From Eustoma russellianum (taxonomy: Eukaryota > Streptophyta > Magnoliopsida > Gentianales > Gentianaceae): a DNA stretch of 64,000 nt. Made by a program: the position numbers and the translations under genes. Under the pieces are notes generated by a model that saw only the letters and a program-made list of their open reading frames with translations, searched no databases and had not been told where the DNA came from. Location of the stretch: positions 5,072,981-5,136,980 of the forward strand of contig AP025055.1 of the NCBI GenBank assembly GCA_036186865.1. The letters run 5' to 3'. Shown piece by piece: positions 21,160-34,259 of this stretch; position 1 is the stretch's first letter, and the number at the start of each line of letters is the position of its first letter.

Positions 21160-24100
21160 TTAGCTGTCTAATGGTTTTGTGAAAATATCAGCAAGTTGCA
21201 ATTGAATCCGTATAGACATAAGCTTTACCACTCCTTCCAACACCGTGTCTCTTACTACATGGCAATCTATCTCAATATGCTTTGTTCTTTCATGGAATAC
21301 AGGATTCTCAGCAATGTATAGAACACTCTTACTATCACAGAAAAGCTCTATTGGTTCATGGTTTCTCAGTCTCAAATCCGTTGCCAAATACAGAAGCCAC
21401 TGCACCTCACTGCCAATGCCATGGCCATGTACTCTGCCTTTACTGAAGATCTTGAGACCGTTGTTTGCTTCTTAGCCTCCAGGACACCAAAGCTCCTCCT
21501 AGGATTATGCAATATCCAGTAACAGACCTCTTGGTCTCCTGACAACCTGCCCAGTCAGAGTCTACAAACCCCTTTAACCTCATATCTCCCGTGATAGGAA
21601 ATAAGAGCCCTTGTCCAATAGAGCCTTTTAGGTACCTCACCAACATATATGCTGCTCTCAGACGGTTTATGCAGGGCAATCTAAGAAATGGCTTAGTTGC
21701 TGAACATTAAATGATATGTCTGGCCTAGTAATTGTCAAATATATTAACTTCCCTATCAACTTCATATACTGCGTAATATCATTTAAGGGATCTGAGTCAT
21801 TGTGTATTAACTCTTCACATGACTTTTCATAGGGCTTACAACATGTTTAACCCCAGAAATCCCATCTCCTCCAACAGTTCTGCAGTATACTTCCTTTGGT
21901 TTATGCACAGCCCTTTTCTTGATCTGGCAACCTCTATCCTCAAAAAATATTTTAGGCCTCCTAAATTCTTAATATGAAACTCTAAGTGTAAAGCAGCCTT
22001 GATTCACTCTATTGCTTCAACATTTTCACTAGCAGCAATGATATCATCTACATACACCAACAACACAAGCAGGGAATTCCCTATCATTCTGGAAAATAGG
22101 GTATAATTATTTCTTGACTCCTCAAATTCTTGTGCAACCAGGAATTTAGTCAGTTTGGCGTTCCACTCTCTACTTGCCTATTTCAATCCAAATAAACATT
22201 TCTGCAGCTTACACACTAGATGAGGTTGAGGTAGCTTTATCCCTTGTGGGGGTGCCATGTATATCTATCTCTTCATAAATATCTCCATGTAAGAATGCAT
22301 TATTCACATCTAACTGATGCACATACGAACCATACCTTGCCACCATGGCTAGCAGCATTCTCACAGTGGCCATCTTTGCCGTAGGTGAAAATGTATCTTG
22401 ATAATCTACCCCATACTGCTGTGTATGAACTTTTCTACTAGCCTTGCCTTGTATCTATCTACTGTCCATCAGCTTTGTGCTTAATTTTATACACCCATTT
22501 GCACCCAATAGACCTCTTATCCTTAGGCAATGGCACTAGCTTCCAGGTGTTATTGGCTTCCAAGGTTGCTATCTCCTCCTCCATAGCCTTTTGCCACTCA
22601 AGGTCACCACATGCCTCTGCATAAGAGTTAGGTTCTGTATGTATACTAATGTTCGATGCATAAGCTTTGTACTTTGGTGCTAGAGACTCTAGGCTAAGGT
22701 ATTTCTCAAGTGAATGGGAAGTAGTGTGATTGGAAACATTAGACTATAACCTGTCTGACTGGTTTTGGCTGGATAATATTGATGTCTGATTGCAATAATA
22801 ATGCTTCAAGTAGGATGGTGGTTGTTTGAGACATTGAGGTCTAGGTAAAGTCAAAGGTATATTCAAGGAAGTGATGAGAATCTCAGCTAGTGGTAGTCAT
22901 ATTTCAGGTGATGCTGAAGAGGGTGAGTGAGTTACGCTGTGGTTGGATGATCTTGGGTCATTGACATACGACGGTGACCCATCTTGATGAGAAGTAACTG
23001 AGGAAAGGGTACATTGTTCAGGAGAGTTGGGTTCCATAACTTGTAAAGGCTGATAGTGTTCAGGATGAGGATTTAGGATGCCGTCCCTACTGGGTGATCA
23101 GGTGAATGAGTTGTTTCTAGAATGTATGGGGATATAGTGGTGTATGAAGGATGATGTTGAGCTGGTGCAGTATGAAGTATTGGAGGAGTTGTAGAAGAGG
23201 ACTCACCAAAGGGAAACACATGTTCAAAGAATTGAACGTCTCTGGAAACAAACGCATTAGAATTTTATAAGTCCATAAGGACATAACCTTTAGTAGAATG
23301 TGAAAGTCCAAGGAACAGACACGTTTTTTCTCTAGGACTAAACTTATCTTTAGAAGGTAGGGTGTTAGAAACATATGCCACATAGCCAAACACCTTGAGA
23401 TGAGAATAGGTTGGAGCTTTCTGATATATGAGTTCAAAGGGAGTGTCATGATTGAGTAAAGGAGAAGGTGTGATATTTATAGGATATGCAGCATGTTGGA
23501 TATGAAGCCCCAGTATCTAATAAGGATACTGGATTTGAATCTCAGGGCTCTAGTAACAGACAGTAGGTGCTGGTGTTTTTTTCAACAATACCATTCTCTT
23601 GAGGAGTTTATGCACATCTAGTTTGGTGTTGTGTGCCTTTTTTCAACATAGAAGGAATTTAGCTTGAATTCAAACCCATTGTAAGTCCTTATGATTTCAA
23701 TAGGCGTGCCAAATTGAACATATACAAAGGCATAGAAACTTTGAATGACATTTCTCACTTTAGATTTTGTTTTCAACAAATAGACCCAACAATATCTAGT
23801 ACAATCATCTACTATAGTAAGGAAGTACTGTTGCTTATACAGTGTTGGATGCTTATAAGGACCCCATATGTCCATATGAACAAGACAAAGGGGGAATGGG
23901 ATACAAATTTTGAAACAGGAAAGGACAATCTCTTTCGTTTTGCCAAGGGGCATACAGTACAAGCTTTTTCATCTTCAGAAACAATCACTTGAGAGTCTAT
24001 TTTGTGAATTTTGAGCAGCCTGGAAGATGCAGGATGGCCAAGTCTTGAATGCCAAAGTAAGGGATTAAAACTGGAAGCAGCACAAACTTGTGAAGGATGA

Positions 24101-24399
24101 GTATGACAAGGGTTAGATTCGGGACCTGGCTGGAAGGACCCAAAGAAATGATATGAGCCTTGATTGACTCTGGTTGAACCAATCATCTTCTTGGTCACAT
24201 GTTCCTGAATAAAACAAGTATTGAAGTGAAAGAATACATCAAATTCACCAGATTGTGTCAACTTACTCAGTGACGACAAATTGAATGCAAATGAAGGCAC
24301 ATGTAAAATGTTCTTCAACTCAAGGTATGGACTGACTCTCACAGTAACTATGTGATTCACCATGACATATTGCTTATTAGGCAATTGTACTGACTTGGA
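21160..24399 (-). pseudogene. Copia D pol (integrase, reverse transcriptase, RNase H), decayed
   Basis: On the minus strand: a protease tail and gag-pre-integrase region with LWHSRLGHPASSR and CTVCPLAKRKR (24384-23990), then the integrase core with HMDIWGPY and TIVDDCTRY (about 23880-23620). The second catalytic Asp block reads RTYNGFEF, so the Asp is Tyr. The reverse transcriptase includes HQLDVNNAFLHGD (near 22300) and is full of stops, with no intact YVDD block. RNase H has LFCDSKSVL and ERTKHIEIDCH and ends in LADIFTKPLDS (21405-21160). The copy is inactive. Confidence 0.85.
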
Positions 24400-25657
24400 A
24401 TTAACTAAACAGAAGGAATTAAAGAGTGAAAGAGAGTGACAGACGTGGTTAGTGGCACCAGAGTCCAGAACTCATGCATTTGAACAATCATATAATACAT
24501 TACCTTTTCCCTTACCAGGAGCAGTGGGGCACTGAGCTGACATGACTGCATGGTTCCCTCCATTCTATGGTTCCACCTGATTGCCTTTTGATTTGTCATT
24601 GTGCTCCTGCAACAACCTCATCAGTTGCGTATACTGATCCTCTATAATCATAGGAGTTAACTGAGGGGCTGAACTAATAACTGCTTCACTGATCACAGAA
24701 TTGATCTTGCTCTTTTGCTTATTACTAGGTGGATACCCATGCTTCTTATAACACTTATCAACCGTGTGTCCAATCAAGTTGCAGAAAGTGCATACTGGTG
24801 CCTTAGAATTTCCTTGAGTAGGCCTCCAAAACCTTTTCTATAACCTCTTCCCATGGACCTTTGCCATCCTATCCCTGAACCTCCAGGACTCATAGGCCCA
24901 CCCCTAGAATAACCATATCTACCCCCATTATTCACATTCATCATCAGAGTGGGGTTATTAACAAGCTGGTTTTGTATATTGGGGTAATTCAACTTCCTTT
25001 CCAGTTTGATAGCTATAGCAAAAGTGGTTTTAAGGTCAGGTAAAGGTACTGACAGTAGCACTTGTGATTTCACTGGTTCAAATTCCTCATTAAGCCTTTC
25101 GATGAATTTAATGACATAATCATCCTGAACGAACTTGTTAATCTGACTAGAAATGTTACAAGTACATCTATTACATACACAGCTTGGAATTGATCTGAGA
25201 ACCATTAGCTCTTCTGATAAGACTTTCAACTTTGTGTAATACTCAGTTACATAAGACCCACCTTATCTAATGGCATAAAACTGTTTTTGTAAGTCAGATA
25301 ATCTAAAAGCATCAACATTCTCATACTTGTGCTTGAGATCATTCCAAATGTCAATCGCATTATCTAGCCACATTATGCTTTGTCCTATTGCAGGCATCAC
25401 TGAATTAACTATCTACTGTATACCTTATGTTTCCTTCATCAGGCCTAACAATGTCCCCAGTTATGAAACCTACTTTGTTCTTTGACTCCAATGCTCTCCT
25501 AAAAGTCCTACTCCATCCATGATAGTTATTTCCATCTAACAACGGTTGCACAAGCACAAGTGAGGGACTGAATATATAGAGGATCCTCAGAATGATCCAT
25601 CACTGCATTACTATGAGGACTATTCGATGTACTAGGTGAGCGCATATCAGAAGCCAT
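24400..25657 (-). pseudogene. Copia D gag and start of protease, decayed
   Basis: The start is the ATG at 25657 (MASDMRSPSTSNS). A frameshift follows within about 35 codons, then scattered stops until a better open stretch at 25229-24774. A CCHC knuckle CTFCNLIGHTVDKC (near 24790-24750) is intact. The protease motif region near 24470 is degraded. Gag has the CXRCTCNI block that also occurs in Copia E gag, so the two elements are of the same lineage. Confidence 0.8.
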
Positions 25658-25715
25658 GAAAGTACAAAATCTCATTACCAATCAACACAAGACAATTACA
25701 ATTGCTCTGATACCA

Positions 25716-26291
25716 TGTGAAAATTATGTAAAAGAACGTCTATGCTTTGGAGAAAGACTTGGAGCATATAAATGCAATCAATGGAATCAACTTCAAAGTT
25801 GTGCACAAACCTTCTATGTAATCAGAAGACGAAGATACAGAAGGAAGAATGGAGGAGAGAATTCAAGAACACGAGGTGTATTATTTTGGCCAGATTGCCA
25901 GGAAAAATCTACACAAAATTGAGCTGCAGTGCAGCAGTTATACACACTGCAAATCAAACAAAGTAACTGCTACTATGAAATTACAAGAATGTCCCTGTAA
26001 CTAACATCACTAATGTTTTAATTTCAGGGGTACAATAGTTATTTTCTCCATTTTAAACGTTCGCGCCTTCCTTTTCTTCTTCCTCAGCAGCGCACCTGCG
26101 TTGCCTGTTTTCATCCCTGGTGCCTTCAGCAATTTTCTATCAACACATATTTCTTCTGCGCATCAATTCTCATCATCTGCTGATTAAACCTTCCATCCTA
26201 CTGTTACGCATCACTTTCACCAGGATCATCACTGAGATCAAGGTGATCTTCACAACTCCTACTTGAGCTCACACCTGCTATAATTTTGACA
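25716..26291 (-). repeat. 5' LTR of Copia D (576 bp)
   Basis: Direct repeat of 20518-21095, bounded on the right by the ATATG duplication and on the left by the Met-tRNA primer-binding site at 25704-25715. Confidence 0.92.
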
Positions 26292-26296
26292 ATATG

Positions 26297-26594
26297 TTAA
26301 AAGATCCTATAAGTAACGTTTGCACTGTTTCATTTACTCATGGGCGACAAAATGGTAGAATAACACATACTGTATCTCTCCTTACATCAAACTTAGCTAC
26401 AAAATATGACGGTCCATTCTAAGATCATAATATCATAAGAGATAACTTCACATCTTCCTTGTGAGACACACTACAAATAGGCATACTAAAGAAAGTAATG
26501 AATCACAAAACCACTACATAAACCCTCTCTAGGCATCATAACTTTGTACAACAAATTAAGTTGAAAAATCTACAACACTATAATCATATCGAAG
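26297..26594 (+). promoter_or_regulatory. Proximal promoter and 5' leader of peptide gene copy A
   Basis: Aligns with 36595-36847 plus 41580-41595 at gene copy B. The position of the TATA box of copy B (TATATAAA) reads TACATAAA here (about 26514-26521), which may weaken it. The leader ends TAATCATATCGAAG before the ATG, the same as at copy B. No upstream exon is visible. Confidence 0.6.
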
Positions 26595-26881
26595 ATGGCG
26601 CAAGTCTCGGCCATATAACGCTTTGCCTTCTGACGCCGTGGTGCCTTCTTTCTACTCTAACACGTCCCCACATTGGAAGATGTTCAGCTGTAATATTTTC
26701 GTTGCTTATTGCGAGGGCGATCGAATTTGACCATGACTCGGCTCCAGTGGCTAAAACACATGTTTCAGCTGAGGCACGTTCAGAAGCAGTCGACCTTACC
26801 ACTCGTCCTGCCTCTACTAAGTGGTTTAAGTGGGACAATAACTGCAAGACTTGGCTTACCTGCATCTGTAGGAACATATAA
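26595..26881 (+). pseudogene. Small secreted-peptide gene copy A, frameshifted
   Basis: Paralogue of the intact gene at 41596. The ATG at 26595 lies in the same context as in copy B. Four bases fewer between ATG and the LCLL block put it out of frame with the rest. The body remains open in the correct frame, from an upstream ATG at 26561, through a hydrophobic segment LCLLTPWCLLSTL, a pro-region with KTHVSAEARSEAV, and the C-terminal CKTWLTCICRNI. The residue matching the first Cys of copy B is Trp. Copia G lies 1 bp beyond the stop, and Copia D sits in the upstream region. Probably a recent pseudogene. A product with a non-signal N terminus from 26561 is possible but unsupported. Confidence 0.65.
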
Positions 26882-26929
26882 TTGTTAGATTAGGACAACG
26901 GGAAGAAAATCATATTTCATTGAAATCAA

Positions 26930-27457
26930 TGTCAAATTTCTATGAACAACAAAAAAACGAAGTAATGAAGAACAGAACAACGCAGATCATGAGAATGAAT
27001 CTGCAAACGTTGAGAGCACAGAAGGAATTTTGGAGGAGGAAACCGTTTTTCTCATCACTTCTCAGCTGAAGGATTACACATTATATACAAATGAGAAGAA
27101 AAAACCAAAATTACAAGAAAGCCCTAATAGCTAATTCCTCCTTATTAATACAAGCGCATAATTGTCTTTTCATCCGTTCAAACACTTCCTGCGCATCAGC
27201 TGCCTCCTCTTCCAGTTTGTTGTAGGCAGTTATCCTGCCCTGCAACATTCGCTGCTCCGTTGCACGTTGATCACGTGGGCTTAGCCATTCAGCACTCAAT
27301 AACTCATCCCCACACGGTCTCTTCATCTCTCTAGTATCCTTCTCAGCTTGCATCTCTCCTTAATTTCTTCTCCTCACAACTGTTCGACCCATTACACAAC
27401 CTGTTCGACGTTATGTCTTTCACCATTGTTGCTGCATTCTCATCAGCATCTTTGACA
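26930..27457 (-). repeat. 3' LTR of Copia E (528 bp)
   Basis: Direct repeat of 32055-32583. It carries on the minus strand an 80-codon ORF (27353-27111, MQAEKDTREMKRPCGDE) that also exists, slightly longer, in the other LTR (32479-32198). The RNase H frame runs 38 bp into this LTR before its stop at 27420. Confidence 0.92.
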
Positions 27458-30416
27458 CTTCCCTCAAGCCTGGCTTGCTATACACATTATACACCCCAAA
27501 TGTTCTCATCACGCTATCCATTCTTCTTGAATCCAATGCTTTTGTAAATATGTCCGCTAGCTGCAAATCGGTTCTGACTGGTATGAGCTTGATTATCCCA
27601 TTCTGCACCTTCTTCCTTACAATGTGACAATCTATTTCAATGTGCTTCGTTATTTCATGAAAGACTGAGTTTTCAGCAATGTGCATAGCACTTTTGCTGT
27701 CACAAAATACCTCCACTGGTTCTTGTCTTTCAAGTTGTAAATCTTGTGACAAAAACAATAGCCACTGCACCTCACATGCCAATGTTGCTAACGCCCTGTA
27801 CTCAGCCTCAGCCGAAGATTTTGAAACTTTGGTTTGCTTTTTGGCCTTACAGGAAATCAAAGCCTCTCCCAAGAACACACAGAAACCTGTTATACTCTTT
27901 CTTGTCTCTGTGCAACCTGCCCAATCAGAATCTACAAAGGCTCTCAACTGCAAATATGTGTTTGATGGATACAACAGCCCTTGGTCAACTGTGCCTTTGA
28001 TATACCTGAGTAACCTGTGAGCAGCTTTGAGATGCTTCTCCGTTGGACAATCCAAAAACTGACTGAGTTGCTAGACTGAAAATGCAATGTCTGGCCTTGT
28101 TATATTTAGGTATATCAGTTTCCCTATCAAGCTCCTGTATATGGATGTTTCAGCCAATAAGGGAGAATCATCATGAGTGAGCTTCAAATTGGCTTCCATA
28201 GGAGTCTTGGCCGGCTTTGATCCTAAGAACCCAGTGTGCTCCAACAATCCAGCGCATGTTATCTTTGATTCACCACAAGCTCCCCTGGGACCTGGCTATT
28301 TCCAATCCTAGGAAGTACCTAAGGTCACCCAGATCTTTTATTTTAAATGTACTGTGAAGTTGAGATTTCAGCAACTAAATAGAAGACAAACATGGTGAAG
28401 CAAGAATAATATCATCAACATACACTAAGGCCAGAAGAATGGAACCAGATGTTTGTTTAATGAAAAGTGTATAATCTGTCTTGGACTGTGTAAAGTCAAT
28501 AAAGAGCAAATATGATGTCAACTTGGCATTCCATTCTCTTCTTGCCTGCTTGAGTCCATAAAGAGATTTCTCAAGCTTGCATACTAAATCAGGATGCTGT
28601 AAGTGTAGTCCAGATGGTGGCATCATATAAATCTCTTCATGCAAATCACCATGTAAAATACATTATTAACATCAAGTTGTTGTAAATGCCATCTCTTACT
28701 GGCTGCCAAGGCTAGAACAAACCTGACTGTAGTCATTTTGGCCACAGTTGAAAAGGTCTCCTGGTAATCAATCCTATACTACTGTGTGTAACCTTTGGCA
28801 ACCAACCTGGCCTTATAACACTCAACTGTCCTATCTGCTTGATACTTCACCTTATACACCCATCTACATCTAATAGGATGCTTTCCAGAAGGCAAAGGGA
28901 CCGGCTTTTATGTATGATTTGCCTCAAGAGCTACCAATTCAGCCTGCACAGCTGCCTGCCAAGCTGCAGAACTAGATGCCTCTAGATAATTAGTAGGTTC
29001 TGTATGCATACTAGAGGTTAATACATATGATTTATATTCAGGTGACAGATGATCCATGGAAATGTATTTGTCAAGGGTGTGTGGTGTGGACTTGGATTCA
29101 GATCGAGGAAAGAAAGGAATGGAAGAAAAAACAACTTGAGATTGATTGCAGTAGTATCCTTATAAGTATGAAGGAGGATTTTTATGTTTGATTGGTCTGG
29201 TAATGGGTTGAATAGGCAGACAGACTTCAATGGAAGTGATGGGAATAGGACTAGAAGAATGTCTATAAGGGGACTTGAGTGTTGACTCAGAAGCAGTGGA
29301 TTGTGAATGGGAGTCTAAGGGAGATGATTCAGCAGGAATTGAATGAGAGGGTGATTCAGAGGATGATGTGTTGGGATGTGGATCAGGAGGTATACAAGAA
29401 GAATCAGAACCTAAGGACTGTGTTAATGGAACATCAGAATGTTGAATTGATACTGGTGTTCTAGAATAGCTGATGACTGAATGTTTGAGGGAGTGTATTT
29501 CTGAGAAAGGAAAATATTGTTCTTGGAAATCAACATCTCTAGAAATGAAAACCTCATTTGTATTCAGATCTTGAAGTATGTAACCTTTTGTATTATGTGA
29601 AAGACCAAGGTGAACACACTTCCTAGACCTGGGATCAATGAGTGTTGACAGCAAAAGCTAAACAACCAAATACTTTGAGATGCTAATACGATGAGTTTTT
29701 ATTGTAGAGAACTTGATGAGGTGTTTTGTTGTCAAGAACAAGAGATGGAATCATATTTATCAAATATACTGCATGTTGAATACAAAAGCCCCATAACTGA
29801 ATAGGTATATGTGCCTGCAACCTAAAAGCTCTAGCTACATTCAATATGTGTCGTTTTTTTCGCTCAACTATGCCATTTTGTTGGGGCATATGAATGCAAG
29901 TAGTTTGATGTATTATGCCTTTATCAGAATAAAAGGAATTCATTTGGAACTCAAGTCCATTATCTGAACGAATAGTCTTTGTCTTTTGCTCAAAATGCAT
30001 AAGAACAAAGGCATAGAAACTCTGATCCAATTATACCTACTGCAATCATCAACAATAGTAAGGAAGTAACGTTGTTGAAACAATGTATGGTGCCTGTAAG
30101 GGCCTCAAATATCCATATGAATCAAGAAAAATGGAATTATAGATGTAGAGGTAGAGATGGGAAATGGCTTTTTCTTTTGTTTAGCAAGAGGGCAAATACA
30201 ACATGGAACAGGGTTATAAGAAACTACTACTAAAGGATCTAGTTTATGAATTTCTCTCATTCTAGGCATAGAGATGTGTCCAAGCCTTGAATACCAAAGT
30301 GAGACTTGAGACTGCAAAGTAGCTTGAAGAGAAAGGCGTGGGATTCTGTTAACACAGGAATGAAACTGATGAAGTTTTGACTTAGAGAAATTCAATGAGC
30401 CGTGAAGTTTGTACAT
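27420..30416 (-). pseudogene. Copia E pol, decayed
   Basis: On the minus strand: the gag-pre-integrase segment with LWYSRLGHISMPRM (30416-30105), then the integrase core with IRSDNGLEF and GIVERKKRHI (30030-29683), so two of the three acidic residues are visible. A Ser/Pro-rich linker (29654-29160) follows. The reverse transcriptase includes YGLKQARREW and LVYVDDIILA (28644-28375), with stops upstream. RNase H (28055-27420) has CDSKSAMHIAE and ends LADIFTKALDS. At least four frame breaks separate these parts. Confidence 0.85.
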
Positions 30417-30419
30417 GCC

Positions 30420-31997
30420 TTATTTCTTTTCAGCTAAACCAATCATCTTCATATTCATCTGTTCAAACAATATACAGTAATCAAATTGAAACAAGACACT
30501 TATATGGTTATGTTGGGTGAGCTTGCTGAGAGATAGAAAGTTAAAGCAGAAGGAAGGTATGTGTAACACATTGTTAAGTATCAAGTTATGATTGATAACA
30601 ACAGTGCCTACATGTGATACATCAACAGATTGATTATTATGCAGTTTAACCTTCAAGGAATTGACAGAGCAAAAAGAATCAAAGAGATCTAGAGAACAAC
30701 AGATGTGATCAGTGGCACCTGAATCCAAAATCCATGTGTCTAAACCTCTAAATGATACATTACCTGCTTTCTTACCAAAAACAGCTACTTGCTGTGCTGA
30801 CATAACAGCATACTGACCATCTGTTCCATCATCCATTCCTGCCTTCTCTTTAATTCCCTTTTGTTGATAGTCCTTCAACATACTCATCAATTGAATATAC
30901 TGATCTTGAGTGAACACACTACTAATCTGAGAACCTTCCATTTGTTCACTATAATTTGCATCATTATCATGACTAGCCTGACTATATTGCACATCATCAA
31001 AATTAGCTACACAATTGACTTGTCCCTTTGGTTTATAACCACGAGGGAATCCATGCTTTCTATAACATTTCTGCTCTGTATGCCCCAACATACCCCAATA
31101 ACTGCATACATGCCTCTTATTCCCAATTTGTCCCATCTTCTGCATAAAAACACATTCTCTTCTAAAGTTCCCTTGAGATTTGCCATGTGGCCTAAATGAT
31201 AGAGTTCCAGAAGAATTATTCACTTGACCAACAAATGTCGAATTCTTTTCTCCTGTGCTCAATACTATGGAAGCATCATTTAAAAAAGATGTCTGATTGT
31301 TTGAGTACAACGCTTTTCTCTCAAACTTTACTGCCATAGCAAAAGCGGTATTAATATCAGGCAGAGGACTGATGAGAAGAATTTGTGATTTCACTGGTTC
31401 GAATTCATTTGACAAACCTTTCAAAAACTTTATGACAAAATCATCTTCAACAAATTTGTTTATCTGAACAGTCATATTACATGTGCATCTCCTACATGTA
31501 CATGATGGTATAGCCTTCAAAACAGTTAACTCTTCCCAAACTACTTTCAGCTTCGTATAATATTCAGCCACAACAAGGTTTTCTTGCTTAAGCGTATAGA
31601 ACTCTTCCTGCAGATCTGATAATCTAAAAGCATCTGCATTACCATATCTGAGTCTCAAATCTTGCCAGTTTTTTGCAGCTCCATCAATCCACATGATGCT
31701 TTGAGAAATAGAAGGACTTACGGAATTAGTGATCCAAGCAGCCACCATATTATTTGCCTTGATCCAGATAGGAAGTCTACGATCACCTTCATCAGGTTTT
31801 GCTACTGTATTGTCTATAAAACCTGCTTTATTCTTGGCTTCCAATGCTCTGAGAACAATTCTACTCCATCCATATTAGTTTTGCGAAGTAAGAAGGTTTT
31901 GAGTAAGAATAAGCGAAGGACTATCAAAAGGATGAATATAAAGTGGATCTTCATACGGATCTATAGTTCCAAATGTAACTGAAGAAGAAGAAGCCAT
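30420..31997 (-). pseudogene. Copia E gag-protease, one stop
   Basis: The start is the ATG at 31997 (MASSSSVTFGTIDP). A TAA at 31876-31878 interrupts it at SQN-YGWSR, then 474 codons are open from 31844 to the stop at 30420. The gag domain has WIDGAAKNWQDLRLRYG. The nucleocapsid knuckle reads CSYWGMLGHTEQKC, so the second zinc-binding Cys is Trp. The protease active-site motif is WILDSGATDHI. The frame stops at AEKK, before the integrase. Confidence 0.85.
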
Positions 31998-32054
31998 ATC
32001 AGAATACAATTCAGAAATCAAAGAGTATCAATGATCAATTAGAGCCTGATACTA

Positions 32055-32583
32055 TGACAAATTTCTATGAACATAAAAAAACAAAGTAATGAAGAACAGA
32101 ACAACGCAGATAACGAGAATGAATCTGCAAACGTTGAAAGCACAGAAGGAATTTTGGAGGAGGAAACCGTTTTTCTCATCACTTCTCAGCTGCAGCATTA
32201 TACATTATATACAAATGAGAAGACAACTAAAATTACAAGAAAGCCCCTAATAGGTAATTCCTCCTTCTTATTAATACAAGGGCATAGTTGTCTTTTCATC
32301 CGTTCAAACACTTCCCTCGCATCAGCTGCCTTCTCTTCCAGTTTGTTGCAGGCAGTTATCCTGCCCTGCAACATTCGGTGCTCCATTGCACGTTGATCAC
32401 GTGGGCTTAGCCATTCAGCACTCAACACCTCATCCCCACATGGTCTCTTCATCTCTCGAGTATCCTTCTCAGCTTGCACCTCTCCTTAATTTCTTCTCCT
32501 CACTAGTGTTCGACCCATTGCACAACCTGTTCAACCTTATGCCTTTCACCATTGTTGCTGCATTCTCATCAGCATCTTTGGCA
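32055..32583 (-). repeat. 5' LTR of Copia E (529 bp)
   Basis: Direct repeat of 26930-27457. Its right end is followed by the ATCAA duplication and its left end by the altered primer-binding site. Confidence 0.92.
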
Positions 32584-32727
32584 ATCAAAATGTGTGCAAG
32601 GGTTTCTACATATATAACATGCTATCTATATAAAATAAATAAATTCAAATATTTGATTTGAGATTCGGTTGAAATAAGATGTGATCCTTGATTTAAGGTA
32701 ATCACATCTCCATCATACCTTCTAACA

Positions 32728-34200
32728 CTCTACCTCAAATTGAGCAGGGGGATCACCAACGTCCAACTTGCACATTATAGAACAGAAGACCTTTCCAGTG
32801 ATCGCTTTTGTGAGGATATTTGCTAACTAATTTTCGGAGCACACAAACAGAAGCTTCACAATACCATCTTCAATTTGTCTTTGATGAAGTGTTTGTCTAT
32901 ATATTTCAACATGTTTTGTCCGACTATGCTGAACTGGATTCTCAGAAATACTAATGACTTCTGTGAGCAAGTCCAGTATGTACCGTTGTTGAGTTATGTA
33001 AATTCCCTTTTTAAGAAAACTAACGTGATGCTTAGAAAATATTTCAGGCCACATAGATCTTTCATCTCAATTTGTTTAAACAAATTCACCCGAAGGTGGC
33101 TAATTTCTTCATCATTGTCTTCTGTTATAATGATATCCTATGCATAGATTATTAGACAAGTCACATTCTTCCATGGCTTCTTGAAGAATAGTGTATGGTC
33201 TAAATTATTTTTTTGTACCCGTACTTCATAGACACAATGAATCGGGCATGGAGACTGTTTAAGTCCACAGAGAGCCTTTCTGAGCCGACATACTTCACTA
33301 TTTTTGAACTCAACAAAAAAACCTGGCGTAACTTTCACATATACATCCTCTTTTCAAATCTTCCTATGAGAATGCATGTATCAAACTGAAGAAGTGGCAT
33401 GTCTCTAATTTCTGCTATAGAGAGAATCCATTTTCACCACAGGAGTGGAGGACTCTGAATAATCAATACCGTATAACTAAGTATAACCTTTAGCCACCAA
33501 CGTCGCTTTGCATTGCTAGTAGTACCATATTCCTATACTTATTCGTGAATACACACCGACAACCGGCTGCTCTTTTTCCTCTTTGTGGAACATACTTCTC
33601 CTACACTCTGGTTTTTCCTAGAGCTTTCATCTTGGTATTCGTCGCATGCTATCATTCTACTATTGTCCTCACTTATTGAGCCATCCTTGGAATAAGCCAT
33701 GATAGGATAGAGACTGGAATAGCTCATGCAACATCCGCAAATCTCCCCTTGTTTGTGTTCACAGGATACCTGCTCCTTTGAGACATATGCTCAGCTAAGT
33801 ACCAATTATGAGGTACTCCTATGTTGCTCCCAAGAGGTACTACAAACACCTCTTGTTCATCATATCTTCCTCATCAGTAGCACCAGTACCAATATCAATA
33901 ATCTCATGTGGATACACATTTCTTACCTCTTGTTGGACATCGGATGAAGAAAGATCATTGGTTGTGGGGATTGTCTGATCGACCTCGTCTATTGTTTTAG
34001 AGGTTGACTCGGTGGCTCCATTTACATGCTCTTGTGGTATAGTCTCTGAAAAACTTATGTTGCTTAACTAGTCTAGTGGTTCACTGAGCATCTTCCCATG
34101 GACACTGGGCTGATTGAAAAAGAAATATTCATATTTTACGAAACTGCAGTCCATAGTGACATGGATGCGACGGATGGTTGGAGTCAGTATCGTTACCCTT
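32728..34200 (-). pseudogene. Old Copia G internal remnant (integrase-RT linker, RT, RNase H)
   Basis: On the minus strand: a linker with FFFNQPSVHGKMLSEP (about 34130-34080), a reverse-transcriptase piece with CGLKQSPC and NNLDHTLFFKKPW (33338-33138), and an RNase H tail with ENPVQHSRTKHVEI (33054-32827), all with many stops and frameshifts. It joins the Copia G 3' LTR at 32727. Its 5' half is missing: at about 34200-34260 it meets plus-strand Copia H sequence. Confidence 0.7.
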
Positions 34201-34259
34201 TTTGTATTGTAGCGTAGCCAACACAGGCACATTTTCCTACGCATCGGTGGAGTTTGAAT

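Larger units (their letters stand above)
20518..26291 (-). mobile_element. Copia D: LTR retrotransposon, minus orientation
   Basis: The target duplication ATATG is perfect (20513-20517, 26292-26296). The 5' LTR is 25716-26291 and the 3' LTR 20518-21095, each running TGTCAAAATT...TTTTCACA on the minus strand. The primer-binding site TGGTATCAGAGC abuts the 5' LTR (25704-25715). The polypurine tract GGCTTGGGGG lies just before the 3' LTR (about 21096-21105). Internal order is gag, protease, integrase, reverse transcriptase, RNase H. Many stops and frameshifts are present. Copia E next to it has a similar gag but clearly different LTRs. Confidence 0.93.
26930..32583 (-). mobile_element. Copia E: LTR retrotransposon, minus orientation
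   Basis: The target duplication ATCAA is perfect (26925-26929, 32584-32588). The 5' LTR is 32055-32583 and the 3' LTR 26930-27457. The primer-binding site next to the 5' LTR reads TAGTATCAGGCTC on the minus strand, altered from TGGTATCAGAGCTC. Gag-protease is nearly intact and pol is broken. It inserted into the LTR of the older Copia G. Confidence 0.93.
26883..32727 (-). repeat. 3' LTR of old Copia G, split by Copia E
   Basis: The LTR is made of 26883-26929 and 32589-32727 (about 186 bp together), with minus-strand start TGTTAGAAGG and end TCTAACA. Copia E (26930-32583) lies inside it. A near copy of the same LTR follows the peptide-gene remnant C at 35165-35348. Both copies sit at the same target (ATAAT) just after the gene's stop region, so insertion preceded the gene duplication. 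Confidence 0.75.
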
